Made by a program: the position numbers and the translations under genes. This document shows positions 1-8,019 of a stretch of DNA of 64,000 bases, piece by piece (positions within the stretch are counted from its first letter, which is position 1; each line of letters starts with the position of its first letter). The notes beneath the pieces were generated by a model. That model did not search any database and was not told where the DNA came from. It was given only the letters and a program-made list of their open reading frames with translations. This stretch comes from Glycomyces lechevalierae (GTDB lineage Bacteria; Actinomycetota; Actinomycetes; Mycobacteriales; Micromonosporaceae), in contig NZ_JAPZVQ010000001.1 of the NCBI RefSeq assembly GCF_027622945.1, positions 62,001 through 126,000 on the forward strand, given 5' to 3'.

Positions 1-1
1 G

Positions 2-1222
2 TTCGAGCTGCCCCGGAACGTCGAGCATGTGGCGAACGCGGCCGTGTGGGCTATCGAGCCGGTCGACGGCGGGCACCGCGTGCACCTGCGGGTGGGCCCG
101 GCCGACGGACCGGACCGGAAGGGGCGGGCCGTGGAGGCGCGGGCGCTCGTGCTCGCCACGGGCGCTTACGATCGCGCGCTGCCGTTCCCGGGCTGGGACC
201 TGCCGGGCGTGTTCACCGCCGGTGCGGCGCAGGCGATGGCGAAGGGCCAGGGCGTCGCGGTCGGCGACCGGGTCGTGGTCGGCGGGACCGGGCCGTTCCT
301 GCTGCCGGTGGCGGCCTCGCTGATCGGCGCGGGCGCGCGGGTCGTGGAGGTCGCGGAGGCGAACGCGGCGGTGACCGGATGGCTGGCGAACCCAAAGGGG
401 GCGCTGGCGGGCTGGTCGAAGACCGGTGAGCTGATGCGGTACGCGGGGACGCTGGCGCGGCACCGGGTGCCGTACCGGTCGCGCACGGCCGTGATCGAGG
501 CGCACGGCAGCGACTGCGTGGAGTCGGTGACCGTGGCGCGGCTCGACGCGCTGTGGAACCCGGTGCCGGGTTCGGAGCGGCGGCTCGAGGCGGACGCGGT
601 GGCGGTCGGGTTCGGGTTCACGCCGCAGTTGGAGCTGGCGCTGGCGGCGCGGTGCCGGGTCGAGGACGGGTTCGTGGCTGTCGATGCGGTGCAAGGGACT
701 TCGGCTCCGGGCGTGTTCGCGGCCGGGGAGTTGACGGGCATCGGCGGGGCCGAGCTGGCGGCGTCCGAGGGCGCGGTCGCGGGTGCGGCGGCGGCGAAGT
801 TCGTGGGCGCGGCGGTCGAGCCGCCGGTGCGGGCGATGGCGAAGGTGCGGTCGGGCCGGCGGTTCGCGGCGGCGCTGAACGCGGCGTACCCGGTGCGCTC
901 GGGCTGGCACGACTGGCTGCGCGACGACACGATCGTGTGCCGGTGCGAGGAGGTCACGAAGCGCGCGCTGTTCCGGGCCGTGGACGAGCGGGACGTGGGC
1001 GCGGTGCGCTCGCTCAAGCTCGTGAGCGGGGCCGGGCTGGGCCTGTGCCAGGGCCGGGTGTGCGGGCGGAACGTGGCCGAGCTGGCGGGCGTGGACGCGA
1101 CCGGGTTCGCCAAGCGGCCGATCGCGTCGCCGATCCGCTTGGCCGAACTGGCCGAGGAGGAGCCGGTGGAGTCGCCGATCGACGCGGAGGAGTCGGGCCG
1201 GGCGCTGGGCGTCGAGTACTAG
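2..1222 (+). CDS. FAD-dependent oxidoreductase with C-terminal [2Fe-2S] (BFD-like) domain, 5' end missing
   Basis: The reading frame is open to the left edge of the window, so the true start and the N-terminal FAD-binding motif lie outside; a GTG at 29 is only an internal codon candidate. What remains (about 406 residues) is a pyridine-nucleotide-disulfide oxidoreductase fold with a second nucleotide-binding stretch (VVVGGTGPFLLPVAASL) and a C-terminal BFD-like cluster domain with CRCEEV and, about 35 residues later, GLCQGRVCG, giving the Cys-x-Cys...Cys-x4-Cys pattern. This layout is that of HcnB, opine oxidase A and D-hydroxyproline dehydrogenase alpha subunits, which oxidise amino acids or imino compounds in multi-subunit complexes. 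The partner subunits would be upstream and are not visible, so the substrate cannot be assigned. Confidence 0.8.
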   Translation, partial: FELPRNVEHVANAAVWAIEPVDGGHRVHLRVGPADGPDRKGRAVEARALVLATGAYDRALPFPGWDLPGVFTAGAAQAMAKGQGVAVGDRVVVGGTGPFLLPVAASLIGAGARVVEVAEANAAVTGWLANPKGALAGWSKTGELMRYAGTLARHRVPYRSRTAVIEAHGSDCVESVTVARLDALWNPVPGSERRLEADAVAVGFGFTPQLELALAARCRVEDGFVAVDAVQGTSAPGVFAAGELTGIGGAELAASEGAVAGAAAAKFVGAAVEPPVRAMAKVRSGRRFAAALNAAYPVRSGWHDWLRDDTIVCRCEEVTKRALFRAVDERDVGAVRSLKLVSGAGLGLCQGRVCGRNVAELAGVDATGFAKRPIASPIRLAELAEEEPVESPIDAEESGRALGVEY

Positions 1223-1312
1223 ACACGAGCAGGTCGAGGAGCCGTCCGCCGGTGCGGGCGGCTCTCGGCGTCTCCGGGGCCGCTCGTGGAAGCGGCGCGC
1301 TCGGATTGAGGG

Positions 1313-1342
1313 TTGACATACGCTCCCGAGGTTGCGTACGGT
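1313..1342 (+). promoter_or_regulatory. predicted promoter of the GH42 gene
   Basis: A -35 box TTGACA (1313-1318) lies 18 bases from TACGGT (1337-1342), which fits the TAnnnT form of actinobacterial -10 boxes. It is 32 bases upstream of the ATG at 1375. The -10 box is inside a palindrome (1334-1346), which suggests control by repressor binding. Confidence 0.5.
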
Positions 1343-1360
1343 ACGCCTGACTACGTAGTC
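1334..1360. promoter_or_regulatory. two adjacent palindromes, candidate operators
   Basis: GCGTAC-G-GTACGC (1334-1346) is an odd-length perfect palindrome that covers the predicted -10 box. GACTACGTAGTC (1349-1360) is a perfect 12-base palindrome next to it. Both lie between the promoter and the ribosome binding site (AAGGAG, 1363-1368) of the GH42 gene. LacI- or TetR-type repressor binding is the natural reading, but no such regulator is seen nearby. Confidence 0.45.
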
Positions 1361-1374
1361 ATAAGGAGCCGCAG

Positions 1375-3489
1375 ATGAGCAACTGGCCGAACCCGATCCT
1401 GTTCGGGGCCGCGTACTACTTCGAGTACCAGCCGGACGCCGCCGAAGGATTCGACACCGAGGCCGCCCGCGCGCGGCTCAAGAACGACCTCGACCTCATG
1501 GTCGAAGCCGGCTTCTCGGTGATCCGCGTCGGCGAGTCCGTATGGAGCACTTGGGAACCCGAGAACGGGCAGTTCGACCTCGACTGGCTGCAGCCGGTCC
1601 TCGACGGCGCCCACGAGCGCGGCATCGCCGTCATCCTCGGCACCCCCACGTACGCCGTCCCGCCGTGGCTCGTGCGCCTCTACCCCGAGATCGCCGGCGA
1701 GCACCGCACCGGCCAGCGCTTCAACTGGGGCGAGCGCCAGGAGGTCGACTACACCCACGCCGCGTTCAAGTTCCACGCCGAGCGGGTCATCCGCAAGATC
1801 CTCGCGCGCTATGCCGACCACCCGGCCGTGATCGGCTACCAGGTCGACAACGAGCCGGGCCTGCGGATCTACCACAACGAGGGCGTCTTCCAGCAGTTCG
1901 TCGACCGCCTGCGCCACCAGTACGGCGACGTCGAGACCCTCAACCGCGAATGGGGCCTGGTCTACTGGTCCCACCGGCTCGCCACCTGGGCCGACCTGTG
2001 GCGGCCCGACGGGAACGCTCAGCCGCAGTACACGCTCGCCTGGCGCAGGTTCCAGGCGGACCTGACCACCGAGTTCATCGGCTGGCAGGCGGACATCGCC
2101 CGCGAGTACGCGCGCGAGGACCAGTTCGTGACCACGTGCATCTCCTACTCCCGCCCCGGGATCGACGACCCCTCGCTCACCGCGGGCCTCGACGTGACCG
2201 CCGGGAACCCGTACTACGCGATGCAGGACGGCCTCGCCATGCCGGCCGAGGACAGCGGCAGCGCGATCGACTGGAACACCAAGGGCTCCTGGGCGCTCTA
2301 CCACTCCGCCGACCGCATGTACTCCTCGAAGCAGGCGCCGTACCTGGTCACCGAGACCAACGCGCAGGCCATCGGGATGCCGTGGTGGAACGAGCCGGCC
2401 TACGACGGGCAGTGGCGCCAGTGCGCGTGGGCGCTCGTCTCGCGCGGCGCCTCGATGATCGAGTACTGGCAGTGGCAGACCCTCCACTTCGGAGCCGAGA
2501 CGTACTGGGGCGGGGTGCTCCCCCACAGCCAGCGGCCCGGGCGGACCTACCGCGAGCTGGCGCAGATCGGCAAGGAGCTGCGCAAGGCCGGCACGGCCCT
2601 CGACGGCCTCGTGCCCGGCGCGGACGTCGCGATCCTCTACTCCAAGCGCAGCGAGTGGGCCCTCGCCGCCGAGCCGCAGATCCAGAACGACGACGGCGGC
2701 CCCGAGCACCGCTCGTTCGAGGCGATCCACGGTTCGTTCTATCGCAGCGCGTTCGACGCCGGCCTCCAGGCGCGGATCGTCCACACCAGCCAGCTCGGCT
2801 CGCCCGAGGAGGCCGCCGCGGAGTACCCGGTGCTCGTCGCGGCCGGCCTGTACGCCGAGGACGACGCGATGCTCGACTGGCTCACCGCTTACGCGGCGGC
2901 CGGCGGGCACCTGGTCGTCGGTCCGCGCACCGGTTACTCCGACGAGGAGGCCCGCGCGCGCCTGGACGTGAAGCCCGCGCGGCTCACCGAGGCCGCCGGG
3001 GTCTGGTACGAGGAGTTCGCGAACCTCACCGGGGAACTCCCGGTGCAGGCCGCGGCGGGCTCGCCGCTGGAGTTGGAAGCCGGTGCGGCGGCGGTGAAGT
3101 GGGCCGACGGGCTCTATGCCGAAGGGGCCGAGCCGCTCGCCGAGTACGTGCACCCGCACTACGGCAAGTTCGCGGCGGCCGCGACGAAGGCGCACGGCGC
3201 GGGCCGCGTGACCTACGTGGGCACGATCCCGAACCCGGCCTTCGGGAAGTCGCTGTTCAAGTGGATCGCTCCGGCGAACCCGTGGCACCCCGAGCACCCG
3301 AGTGTGACGGTGACCAGCGGCGTCACCGGTGACGGCCGCACGGTGCGGTTCGTGCACAACTGGTCGTGGAACGAGGTCGACTACCCGCTCCCGGCGGCGG
3401 CGACCGACGCGATCGACGACTCGGCCCACGAGGCGGGCGCTTCCCTGCGCCTCGGCCCGTGGGACGTGAAGGTCCTCATCGAGCAGTAG
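1375..3489 (+). CDS. beta-galactosidase, glycoside hydrolase family 42
   Basis: A 704-residue GH42 enzyme, near the usual family length. It removes terminal beta-D-galactosyl residues from oligosaccharides. The N-terminal TIM barrel begins with a GAAYYFEYQP-type motif; the acid/base is Glu160 in YQVDNEPG and the nucleophile is Glu327 in LVTETNAQ. A trimerisation-like domain and a small C-terminal beta domain follow. There is no signal peptide, so it acts in the cytoplasm on imported sugars. The ATG is preceded by AAGGAG at six bases. It is monocistronic, with its own promoter and a strong hairpin after the stop. Together with the GH30 and GH127 enzymes elsewhere in the window it would suit galactan or arabinogalactan side chains, though lactose-like substrates cannot be excluded. 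Confidence 0.93.
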   Translation: MSNWPNPILFGAAYYFEYQPDAAEGFDTEAARARLKNDLDLMVEAGFSVIRVGESVWSTWEPENGQFDLDWLQPVLDGAHERGIAVILGTPTYAVPPWLVRLYPEIAGEHRTGQRFNWGERQEVDYTHAAFKFHAERVIRKILARYADHPAVIGYQVDNEPGLRIYHNEGVFQQFVDRLRHQYGDVETLNREWGLVYWSHRLATWADLWRPDGNAQPQYTLAWRRFQADLTTEFIGWQADIAREYAREDQFVTTCISYSRPGIDDPSLTAGLDVTAGNPYYAMQDGLAMPAEDSGSAIDWNTKGSWALYHSADRMYSSKQAPYLVTETNAQAIGMPWWNEPAYDGQWRQCAWALVSRGASMIEYWQWQTLHFGAETYWGGVLPHSQRPGRTYRELAQIGKELRKAGTALDGLVPGADVAILYSKRSEWALAAEPQIQNDDGGPEHRSFEAIHGSFYRSAFDAGLQARIVHTSQLGSPEEAAAEYPVLVAAGLYAEDDAMLDWLTAYAAAGGHLVVGPRTGYSDEEARARLDVKPARLTEAAGVWYEEFANLTGELPVQAAAGSPLELEAGAAAVKWADGLYAEGAEPLAEYVHPHYGKFAAAATKAHGAGRVTYVGTIPNPAFGKSLFKWIAPANPWHPEHPSVTVTSGVTGDGRTVRFVHNWSWNEVDYPLPAAATDAIDDSAHEAGASLRLGPWDVKVLIEQ

Positions 3490-3493
3490 CGAG

Positions 3494-3532
3494 TGGTCGG
3501 TGGCCGGCCTCAGTGAGGAAGGCCACCGACCA
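3494..3532 (+). terminator. hairpin terminator after GH42 gene
   Basis: Perfect 12-base inverted repeat, TGGTCGGTGGCC (3494-3505) with GGCCACCGACCA (3521-3532), loop of 15 bases, starting four bases after the stop codon. No U-tract, as is usual in actinobacteria. The rest of the gap to 3721 shows nothing recognisable. Confidence 0.7.
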
Positions 3533-3721
3533 TCTCGGGCCGCGAACGGCCGGAAATGTCGTACCCCTCTGCGACCGTTGCATAAGGGCACTTCTTCCCG
3601 GGCGCCAGAGGCGTCGCCCCTGCCCGGAAACGTCGGGCAGGCCGTACCGTGCTCCGGGCAGCCGTCGGCAGCGGCGGTCGCGACCATCAAGTCGCCCTTG
3701 GGTTCCGCTCGAGAGTCGCGC

Positions 3722-4612
3722 TCAGGCCTCGGTGGGCGCGAGGTCCAGCGCCGCGATCGCGGCCGGGTCGTTCATGATCTCGATGCTCGCGATCCTGCCG
3801 TCGACCACCGCGAACGACAGCACCGAACGCGGTGTCCCGCCCGGCGCCCACATCGCACCCGCGAGCCCGTCGACCAGCACGGTGACCGCGTCCCTCGCCT
3901 GGCCGTTGAAGATCTTCGCCACCGCAGAAGCCCCGATGACCTCGCGCCCCGAGAAGCCGGTCGCGACCGCGTCCGCGTCGGCGACCACGGTGATGCCCGG
4001 GTCGAGCACCGCCAGCAGGTCCTCGAAGCGGCCCTCCCGGGCGGCCGCCAGGAACGCGTCGACCACCGACTTCCGCTGCGCCGCATCACGATCCGCCGCC
4101 GCGCGATTGCCCTCGCGCACCCGCCGGCGCGCCCGGCTCGCGAGCTGACGCGTCGCCTCCGGCGTGCGGTCCAGGACCGGGGCGATGCGGTCGAACGGCA
4201 CGCCGAACAGGTCGTGCAGCACGAACGCCACCCGCTCGGCAGGGCCGAGCGCGCCGATGACCACCTGCAGGGCCAGTCCGACCGAGTCGGCCATGACCGC
4301 GTCGGACTCCGGATCGCCGCCCGCGTTCGGACCCGCGGCCAGCGGCAGGTCGGATTCAAGCGCGTCCTCGCGGCGGGTCCGCCGCGAGCGCAGCAGGTTC
4401 AGGCAGACCCGCGAGACGACCGTGGTGAGCCAGCCGCGCAGATTCTCCACCTCGGCGGTGTCCGTGCGGGCGAACCGCATCCACGTCTCCTGCACGGCGT
4501 CGTCCGCGTCCCCGGAGCTGCCGAGCATCCGGAAGGCGACAGCCCGCAGATGCTCGCGGTGCTCCTCGAAGCGCTGCACCGGACTGTGCTCAAAAACGAC
4601 GCCCTCGCTCAT
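3722..4612 (-). CDS. SigJ-like ECF sigma factor with C-terminal SnoaL/NTF2-like domain
   Basis: A 296-residue sigma-70 family factor. Region 2 (about residues 8-75) carries HLRAVAFRMLGSSGDADD and the following helices; region 4 (about 120-170) has a helix-turn-helix with RIAPVLDRTPEATRQLASRA. The last 120 residues form an NTF2/SnoaL-like domain, as in ECF41-type factors, in which that domain controls activity without a classical anti-sigma factor. The start at 4612 is chosen because GGAGG sits six bases upstream; an in-frame extension to 4777 has no ribosome binding site. The linker lacks the WLPEP motif that the second such factor in this window has, so it belongs to a diverged subgroup. It is divergent from the DUF4267 gene. 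Confidence 0.88.
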   Translation of the reverse strand: MSEGVVFEHSPVQRFEEHREHLRAVAFRMLGSSGDADDAVQETWMRFARTDTAEVENLRGWLTTVVSRVCLNLLRSRRTRREDALESDLPLAAGPNAGGDPESDAVMADSVGLALQVVIGALGPAERVAFVLHDLFGVPFDRIAPVLDRTPEATRQLASRARRRVREGNRAAADRDAAQRKSVVDAFLAAAREGRFEDLLAVLDPGITVVADADAVATGFSGREVIGASAVAKIFNGQARDAVTVLVDGLAGAMWAPGGTPRSVLSFAVVDGRIASIEIMNDPAAIAALDLAPTEA

Positions 4613-4786
4613 CTCATCCTCCGCTCGAAACCCCACGACTCTACTGACCCGGCCGCGAGAGGAAACGTGACAAGACCGGGCGAAAGCCGAGGTCGGAGCG
4701 CGTGAGCTGTCGCACGCGACGGCCAGGCCGGGGTTCCGTTGGGGGCGTGGGCGATCGGCGGGAGACCAGCGTCGCACCCACGATCG

Positions 4787-4849
4787 CTAGCAGCGCTAGA
4801 TCTCCGGGCAGACGTGTGCTAGCGTCTTACTCAGACCTAGCAACGCTAG
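4787..4849. promoter_or_regulatory. paired CTAGC-N3-GCTAG palindromes, candidate TetR-type operators
   Basis: Two near-identical 13-base palindromes, CTAGC-agc-GCTAG (4787-4799) and CTAGC-aac-GCTAG (4837-4849), lie 50 bases apart. Between them is a GCTAGC core (4818-4823) overlapping TAGCGT (4820-4825), a plausible -10 box for the DUF4267 gene. The layout suggests a dimeric repressor that covers the promoter; no TetR gene is present in the window. Confidence 0.5.
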
Positions 4850-4879
4850 ATTTCCTGCCCTTGCTTAAGGAGTTCCCCC

Positions 4880-5269
4880 ATGGCCCGTCGCATCACCGCC
4901 AACGTCCTCACCTTCATCGTCGCTCTCGGCATCATGTACGTCGGCGTCTCCTACATGCTCGCGCCCGCCGCCACCGCGTCCGACTTCGGTTTCCACACGC
5001 CGCCCACCGGGGCCGCGGCCGACATGCTCACCGTCAAAGGCGTGCGCGACTTCATGACCGGCGTCATCCCGCTGACGCTCCTCGCCCTCGGCCAGCGCCG
5101 GGCGCTCGGCTGGGTCCTGCTCTGCGAGGCCCTCATCCCGATCGGCGACGGCAGCATGATCCTCCTCCACGGCGGCAGCGTCGCCACCGCGTTCGCCGTC
5201 CACTACGCCACCGCCGCGCTCGTGATCGTCGCCGGCATCCTTCAGCTCCAGGTCGCACGGCGTTCCTAG
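4880..5269 (+). CDS. DUF4267-type small membrane protein
   Basis: A 129-residue protein with about four hydrophobic helices: residues 5-30, 56-72, 76-95 and 100-124. The arrangement and the central segment around VRDFMTGVIPLTLLALGQRRALGW resemble DUF4267 proteins of actinobacteria, whose function is not known. ATG at 4880 follows AAGGAG (seven bases away). It appears monocistronic and is preceded by paired palindromic operators, so expression is probably induced by a ligand through a repressor that is encoded elsewhere. Confidence 0.7.
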   Translation: MARRITANVLTFIVALGIMYVGVSYMLAPAATASDFGFHTPPTGAAADMLTVKGVRDFMTGVIPLTLLALGQRRALGWVLLCEALIPIGDGSMILLHGGSVATAFAVHYATAALVIVAGILQLQVARRS

Positions 5270-5318
5270 CGCGCGCAAATCCGTTGCGGGCGTTGTGATC
5301 GGCTGTGATACTCGGCCG

Positions 5319-5837
5319 ATGACAGTGATCAGACGCGAAATCGAGGGCGACGCGCCCCTCATCCACGCCCTTCACGACGCCGCCTTCGCCACCGTCGAAT
5401 ACGCCTCGGGCACCGAGGCCGCCATCGTCGACGCACTCCGCGCCGGCGAGGACTGGGTGCCGCAGCTCTCGCTCGTCGCGGAGATCGACGGGAAGCCGGT
5501 CGGGCACGTCGTGTGCTCGTACGGGCGGCTCGGCGAAGAGCGCATCCTCGGCCTCGGCCCGATCGGCGTCGATCCCGAGCTGCACGGCAAGGGCGTCGGC
5601 TCCGCCCTCATGCACGCGGCGATCGCCGCCGCCGACGCGATGGGCGAGCCCGCGATCATCCTGCTCGGCGACCCGGGCTACTACAGCCGCTTCGGTTTCG
5701 AGCTCGCCGCGCGGTACGGGATCGAACCGCAGGAAGCCGCCTGGGCTCCCGCGTTCCAGATCCGCACGCTCGCCAACTGGCGCGACGACCTCCGCGGGAA
5801 GTACGTCTACTCCCCCGGCTTCGACGCCCAGAACTGA
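5319..5837 (+). CDS. GNAT family N-acetyltransferase (YhbS-like)
   Basis: A 172-residue acetyltransferase of the GNAT fold. The acetyl-CoA pyrophosphate loop is seen in the segment GPIGVDPELHGKGVG (residues about 80-94, with the Q/R-x-x-G-x-G/A type signature as HGKGVG). The downstream GDPGYYSRFGFELA segment is typical of YhbS-like N-acetyltransferases. The acceptor substrate cannot be predicted. The start at 5319 matches the conserved IRREIEGD beginning of the family; an upstream in-frame codon at 5295 gives an unneeded extension. It is convergent with the MFS gene, and the two share a bidirectional terminator. Confidence 0.8.
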   Translation: MTVIRREIEGDAPLIHALHDAAFATVEYASGTEAAIVDALRAGEDWVPQLSLVAEIDGKPVGHVVCSYGRLGEERILGLGPIGVDPELHGKGVGSALMHAAIAAADAMGEPAIILLGDPGYYSRFGFELAARYGIEPQEAAWAPAFQIRTLANWRDDLRGKYVYSPGFDAQN

Positions 5838-5863
5838 GCCGCCCCGGCGCGGACCGGTACAAG

Positions 5864-5898
5864 AGCGGCCCCCTGGGATGCGATCCCAAGGGGCCGCT
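5864..5898. terminator. bidirectional terminator between acetyltransferase and MFS genes
   Basis: Sixteen-base arms (5864-5879 and 5883-5898) with one mismatch and a three-base GCG loop. It lies between convergent stop codons at 5837 and 5961. Confidence 0.75.
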
Positions 5899-5960
5899 TC
5901 GCCGTCCGCGCCAGGGGCTCGCGGACCCGTCGCGAGCGGGCATACCTCGCGCGCTTCCGA

Positions 5961-7256
5961 TCAAGCGGCCACAGGGACGGGTTCGGGCTCCGGGCTCGGG
6001 AGCTCCCGCAGGTTCCGCAAGGGCGAGAAGAAGACCGGGAGGAACGCGGTGCAGACGCCGATGGCGGCGATCCACAGCGTGGTCCGGGCGCCGAGGGCTT
6101 GGCCCAAGGCGCCGCCGAGCAGGGCACCGACCGCGTACGCGCCGTAGACGATGAAGCGCACTGTCGCGTTCATGCGGCCGAGCATCCGGTCCGGTGTGAG
6201 GCGCTGGCGGAAGCTCACCTGGGTGACGTTGTAGACGACGCCGCCGATGCCGACGAACGTCATCGCGGCCGCGCCGACCCAGACGCCCCAGCCTGGTTCC
6301 GCCAAGGGGATGAGGACGATCCACGGCGAGGTCGCCGCGACCGAGATCCACACGACGCGGCCCTGGCCGAGCCAGCGGGTCGCCGGGCCGACGACGAACA
6401 CGCCCGCGACGCCGCCGACGCCGAAGAGCGCGAAGAACAGGCCGATCTCGCCGGGCGTCAGGCCCATGTCGCGGGGCAGGAAGACCACGATCATCGCCAT
6501 GAACGCGCCCATCCAGAAGTTCCAGGAGCCGGTGCAGGCGATGATCGCGGCGAGGATGCGGTTCTTGAAGACGAACCGCAGGCCGTCCTTGACCTCGGTC
6601 GTGATCCGGGAGCCTTGGGCGGTTTCGGGTCGGGGCTCGCGGCGGCGGATGCGGAGCAGGAAGAGGGCCGAGGCGCCGAGCGCGACCGCGTCGAAGGCGA
6701 GCGCCACGGGTGCGGTGAGCCAGGCGATGAGCTGGCCTGCGAGGACGGGGCCGCCGAGCTGGGCGGTGGAGCGGACGGTCTCGAGCTTCGCGTTGCCCTC
6801 GACGAGCTTGTCGCGGCCCACGAGGTGCGGCAGGTAGCTCTGGTAGGAGACGTCGAAGAAGACGGTGAAGGCGCCGATCACCAGGGCGACGGCGTAGAGC
6901 TGCCAGATGGTGAGCGTCTCCGTCCACCAGGCGATCGGGACGCTGAGCAGGACGGCGGCACGGACGACGTCGCTCACGATCATGACGCGGCGGCGGCGCA
7001 TCCGGTCCACCCAGGCGCCGGCGGGGAGTCCGATGAGGACGAACGCGATCATGGTCATGGAGGAGAGCGCGCCGACCTCGAGCTCGCCGGCGTCGAGCGC
7101 GAGGACCGCCGCGAGCGGCAGCGCGAGCGAGGTGATCTGGTAGCCCACCTGGGCGACCGTGGTCGAGAGGAAGAGGTCGCGGAAGTCGCGTTCGCGGAGG
7201 AGGCCGAGGCGGTCACGCCGTTGAGGCACGGCGACGCCGTCACCGAGGGAGATCAT
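5961..7256 (-). CDS. MFS transporter, probable drug or metabolite efflux
   Basis: A 431-residue major facilitator with about twelve hydrophobic segments and the RMRRRRVMIV loop between helices 2 and 3. It resembles the MFS_3 (EntS-like) exporters. The start is set at ATG 7256 because a TTGACA / AATACT promoter ends seven bases upstream, which implies a leaderless mRNA beginning at or next to the A; a TTG at 7274 would lie inside the promoter. The divergent neighbour at 7318 is an ArsR-type regulator and the promoter spacer carries a palindrome, so repression by that regulator is likely. Cargo is unknown; no siderophore genes are near. Confidence 0.85.
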   Translation of the reverse strand: MISLGDGVAVPQRRDRLGLLRERDFRDLFLSTTVAQVGYQITSLALPLAAVLALDAGELEVGALSSMTMIAFVLIGLPAGAWVDRMRRRRVMIVSDVVRAAVLLSVPIAWWTETLTIWQLYAVALVIGAFTVFFDVSYQSYLPHLVGRDKLVEGNAKLETVRSTAQLGGPVLAGQLIAWLTAPVALAFDAVALGASALFLLRIRRREPRPETAQGSRITTEVKDGLRFVFKNRILAAIIACTGSWNFWMGAFMAMIVVFLPRDMGLTPGEIGLFFALFGVGGVAGVFVVGPATRWLGQGRVVWISVAATSPWIVLIPLAEPGWGVWVGAAAMTFVGIGGVVYNVTQVSFRQRLTPDRMLGRMNATVRFIVYGAYAVGALLGGALGQALGARTTLWIAAIGVCTAFLPVFFSPLRNLRELPSPEPEPVPVAA

Positions 7257-7263
7257 GCGATTG

Positions 7264-7292
7264 AGTATTCCCAATCAATTGGGTTCTGTCAA
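7264..7292 (-). promoter_or_regulatory. leaderless promoter of MFS gene with embedded operator
   Basis: On the minus strand TTGACA (7287-7292) and AATACT (7264-7269) are 17 bases apart, and the ATG at 7256 begins eight bases beyond the -10 box. The spacer contains the inverted repeat CCCAAT-CA-ATTGGG (7270-7283), a likely operator for the divergently encoded ArsR-type regulator. Confidence 0.6.
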
Positions 7293-7317
7293 TCACTCGG
7301 ACCGCTAGGATGAAGGC

Positions 7318-7863
7318 GTGGCAGAGCAGCGGAAATCAGAGGGCTTCAAGGACGACCGGCCGCTGGCCTCCGAGGCGGAGGCCAAGGCGGTGGCGTCGGC
7401 CGTGCGGCTGCGCATCCTGCGGCTGTGCCTCGACCAGCCGCTGACGAACAAGGAGATCGCGCTGCGGCTCGGCTCGAACCCGGCCACCGTGCTGCACCAC
7501 GTGCGCAAGCTCGTCGATACGGGATTCCTTGCAGCGCAGGAGGAACGGGTGGGCGCGCGCGGGTCGCGGGAGATCCCCTACCTGGCGACGCGGAAGTCCT
7601 GGGCGCTGCGGCTGGGCGAGGAGTACTGGTCCGACCTCTCGACGGCGATGATGGACGCGTTCCGCACCGAGGTGGCGGAGCTCGGCGACCCGTCGAAGGT
7701 GAACGTCGGGCGGCTCGGCCTGCGGCTCGACGACGACCAGTACCAGGAGGTCACGGCGAGGTTCAAGGTGCTCTTCGACGAGCTGGCGGCGATCCAGCCG
7801 GGCCCGGACGCGAAGCCGTACTCGCTCTTCATGGCGATCCACCCGGACGCCGGACGGGAATGA
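7318..7863 (+). CDS. ArsR/winged-helix transcriptional regulator
   Basis: A 181-residue regulator. The winged helix-turn-helix covers about residues 20-90 (VRLRILRLCLDQPLTNKEIA, then ATVLHHVRKLVDTGFL), an HTH_20/ArsR-like arrangement; the C-terminal half is helical with no metal-binding cysteines, so metal sensing is unlikely. GTG at 7318 follows an AGGATGAAGG purine tract. It is divergent from the MFS exporter gene, with 61 bases between the starts and a palindrome in the exporter's promoter. It most likely represses the exporter and itself until a small molecule binds. Confidence 0.85.
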   Translation: MAEQRKSEGFKDDRPLASEAEAKAVASAVRLRILRLCLDQPLTNKEIALRLGSNPATVLHHVRKLVDTGFLAAQEERVGARGSREIPYLATRKSWALRLGEEYWSDLSTAMMDAFRTEVAELGDPSKVNVGRLGLRLDDDQYQEVTARFKVLFDELAAIQPGPDAKPYSLFMAIHPDAGRE

Positions 7864-7970
7864 CGGGGCTTTCCCGGCGCTAGCCTTCAAATCGGATACC
7901 CGGGGACCCCCCGATTCCACTATGGCACGGGGGTGTGAAAGCCGCTTCGGGCCTGGGCCGCAGACGATAT

Positions 7971-8013
7971 GACGGGGCCGCGACGCGAATGGCATTCACG
8001 TCGCGGCCCCGTC
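7971..8013. terminator. bidirectional terminator between ArsR gene and glpD
   Basis: Perfect 15-base arms, GACGGGGCCGCGACG (7971-7985) and its complement (7999-8013), around a 13-base loop. It ends seven bases before the glpD stop codon (8020) and lies 107 bases after the ArsR stop. Confidence 0.75.
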
Positions 8014-8019
8014 GCTCCC

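Noticed and set aside
29-1222. A complete oxidoreductase gene starting at GTG 29
   Set aside because: The frame is open upstream to the window edge and the N-terminal FAD motif is missing, so the GTG is internal.
1351-3690. Minus-strand frame of 779 codons opposite GH42
   Set aside because: Arg/Gly/Val/Leu-rich shadow without start signals or motifs; GH42 active-site residues are intact on the plus strand.
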